From: Thermoplasmata archaeon
Lineage (GTDB): Archaea; Thermoplasmatota; Thermoplasmata; Lutacidiplasmatales; UBA184
Assembly (NCBI GenBank): GCA_022750355.1
Contig: JAKIVW010000114.1
Span: 1 to 6,355, forward strand
Length of the DNA stretch: 6,355 bases
Reading direction: 5' to 3'
Shown here: in pieces, positions 5,861 through 6,355 of the stretch
How the letters are laid out: the number at the start of each line of letters is the position of its first letter
Position numbering within the stretch: position 1 is the first letter of the stretch
Notes under the pieces: generated by a model
Told to the model about the DNA's origin: nothing
What the model saw: only the letters and a program-made list of their open reading frames with translations
Database searches by the model: none
Translations under genes and position numbers: made by a program

Positions 5861-6355
5861 ATGGCACCCGCCGATCGCCGTTGTCGTACCTGGTCGCTCG
5901 ACAACCCCATTCGCCGGCGGTTGGCCCCGGCCCGCCGTGAGTTGGACTACGCGGGCATCGGCCCAGGGTCGATCGTCGCGGACCTCGGGACGGGGGTGGG
6001 ATACTTCCTTCCCGATCTGCTGCGCCGGGTCGGGCCGACGGGCCGCCTGTACGCGGTGGATCCAGATCCGAAGAACCTGGAGGTCGCGCGCCGCCGAGTG
6101 GGCGAGGACTCCCGCGTCCGATTCTTGTTGGGATCGGCCGCCCAAACCCCGGAGATCCCGGACCTCTCCGTGGACGTTGTGATCCTCTCATTGGTCCTCT
6201 GCTGCATGGTGGACAAGGAGTCGGCGATGGCCGAAGCCTGGCGGATGCTCCGGCCCGGCGGAAGGGTCTACGTCAGTTATCCCAGGGTTCGACTTGGGTG
6301 GACTCGCCGCCGGCCCTCTCTCCGCGTGACCCGCGAACGCTGGTCGAGCCTCGTT
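5861..6355 (+). CDS. Class I SAM-dependent methyltransferase, 3' truncated by window edge
   Basis: This frame has no stop before the right edge; 165 residues are visible. It should transfer a methyl group from S-adenosylmethionine to an unidentified substrate in the cytoplasm. The SAM-binding motif I is DLGTGVG (41-47). The acidic residue ending strand 2 is Asp67 in YAVDPDP. Strand 4 is SVDVVILSLVL (103-113), followed by CCMVD, and the post-motif is MLRPGGRVYV (129-138). The N-terminal WSLDNPIRRRLAP (11-23) is like that of small UbiE-like methyltransferases (Methyltransf_11 type). The last visible part, VTRERWSSLV, usually comes shortly before the final strands, so probably only a few dozen residues are missing. 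The start at ATG 5861 gives a compact N-terminus; ATG 5843 would add six residues, and the frame stays open farther upstream. It is divergent from the sugar enzyme gene. The fold is well supported. A link to quinone, lipid or glycan methylation cannot be shown. Confidence 0.86.
   Translation, partial: MAPADRRCRTWSLDNPIRRRLAPARRELDYAGIGPGSIVADLGTGVGYFLPDLLRRVGPTGRLYAVDPDPKNLEVARRRVGEDSRVRFLLGSAAQTPEIPDLSVDVVILSLVLCCMVDKESAMAEAWRMLRPGGRVYVSYPRVRLGWTRRRPSLRVTRERWSSLV

Noticed and set aside
6200..6217. Cys-Cys in the methyltransferase after strand 4 (LVLCCMVD) considered as an unusual metal or redox site
   Set aside because: A similar VLCSVxD sequence is common at this place in class I methyltransferases, so the paired Cys is a small variation rather than a site with visible support.

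Overview
The window holds four protein genes in GC-rich DNA: two on the plus strand encoding very large repeat-built surface proteins, one on the minus strand encoding a nucleotide-sugar short-chain dehydrogenase, and the start of a plus-strand methyltransferase that runs off the right edge. No RNA gene, insertion sequence, CRISPR array or origin is visible. The best guess for the source is an uncultivated high-GC archaeon, most likely of the Thermoplasmatota. The reasons are the combination of YVTN beta-propeller arrays with the C-terminal 'ESGLP..t.W.v.l.g' modules and a single C-terminal membrane anchor, an architecture I associate with those genomes, and the lack of clear Shine-Dalgarno sites at any start. 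This is an inference from protein style, not a proven placement.

Layout. Positions 1-1842 (+) are the 3' part of a propeller protein whose start lies outside the window: nine complete blades of about 42 residues, a half blade, two ESGLP modules, a membrane helix and a short basic tail. After a 142-base gap, 1985-4750 (+) is a complete 921-residue paralogue with the same plan plus an N-terminal signal or anchor and a Ser/Gly/Pro-rich stalk. Its repeat region is a half blade, 13 full blades and a complementary half blade, i.e. 14 blade equivalents, which would fit two seven-bladed propellers. Positions 4780-5766 (-) converge on it tail to tail with 29 bases between and encode a GDP-mannose dehydratase / GDP-4-dehydro-6-deoxymannose reductase-like enzyme. 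Positions 5861-6355 (+) diverge from that gene and encode a class I SAM-dependent methyltransferase, cut off after 165 residues.

How they may fit together. The two propeller proteins are probably cell-surface proteins with the propellers outside and a short tail inside. The complete one has about 15 N-glycosylation sequons, several at one fixed position in the blade. The neighbouring GDP-sugar-type enzyme could supply an activated deoxysugar for surface glycans, but it is on the opposite strand and is not an operon partner, so this link is only suggestive. The methyltransferase substrate cannot be told from the sequence. No new defence or mobile system is visible; the most distinctive content is the pair of paralogous 14-blade-type propeller proteins.
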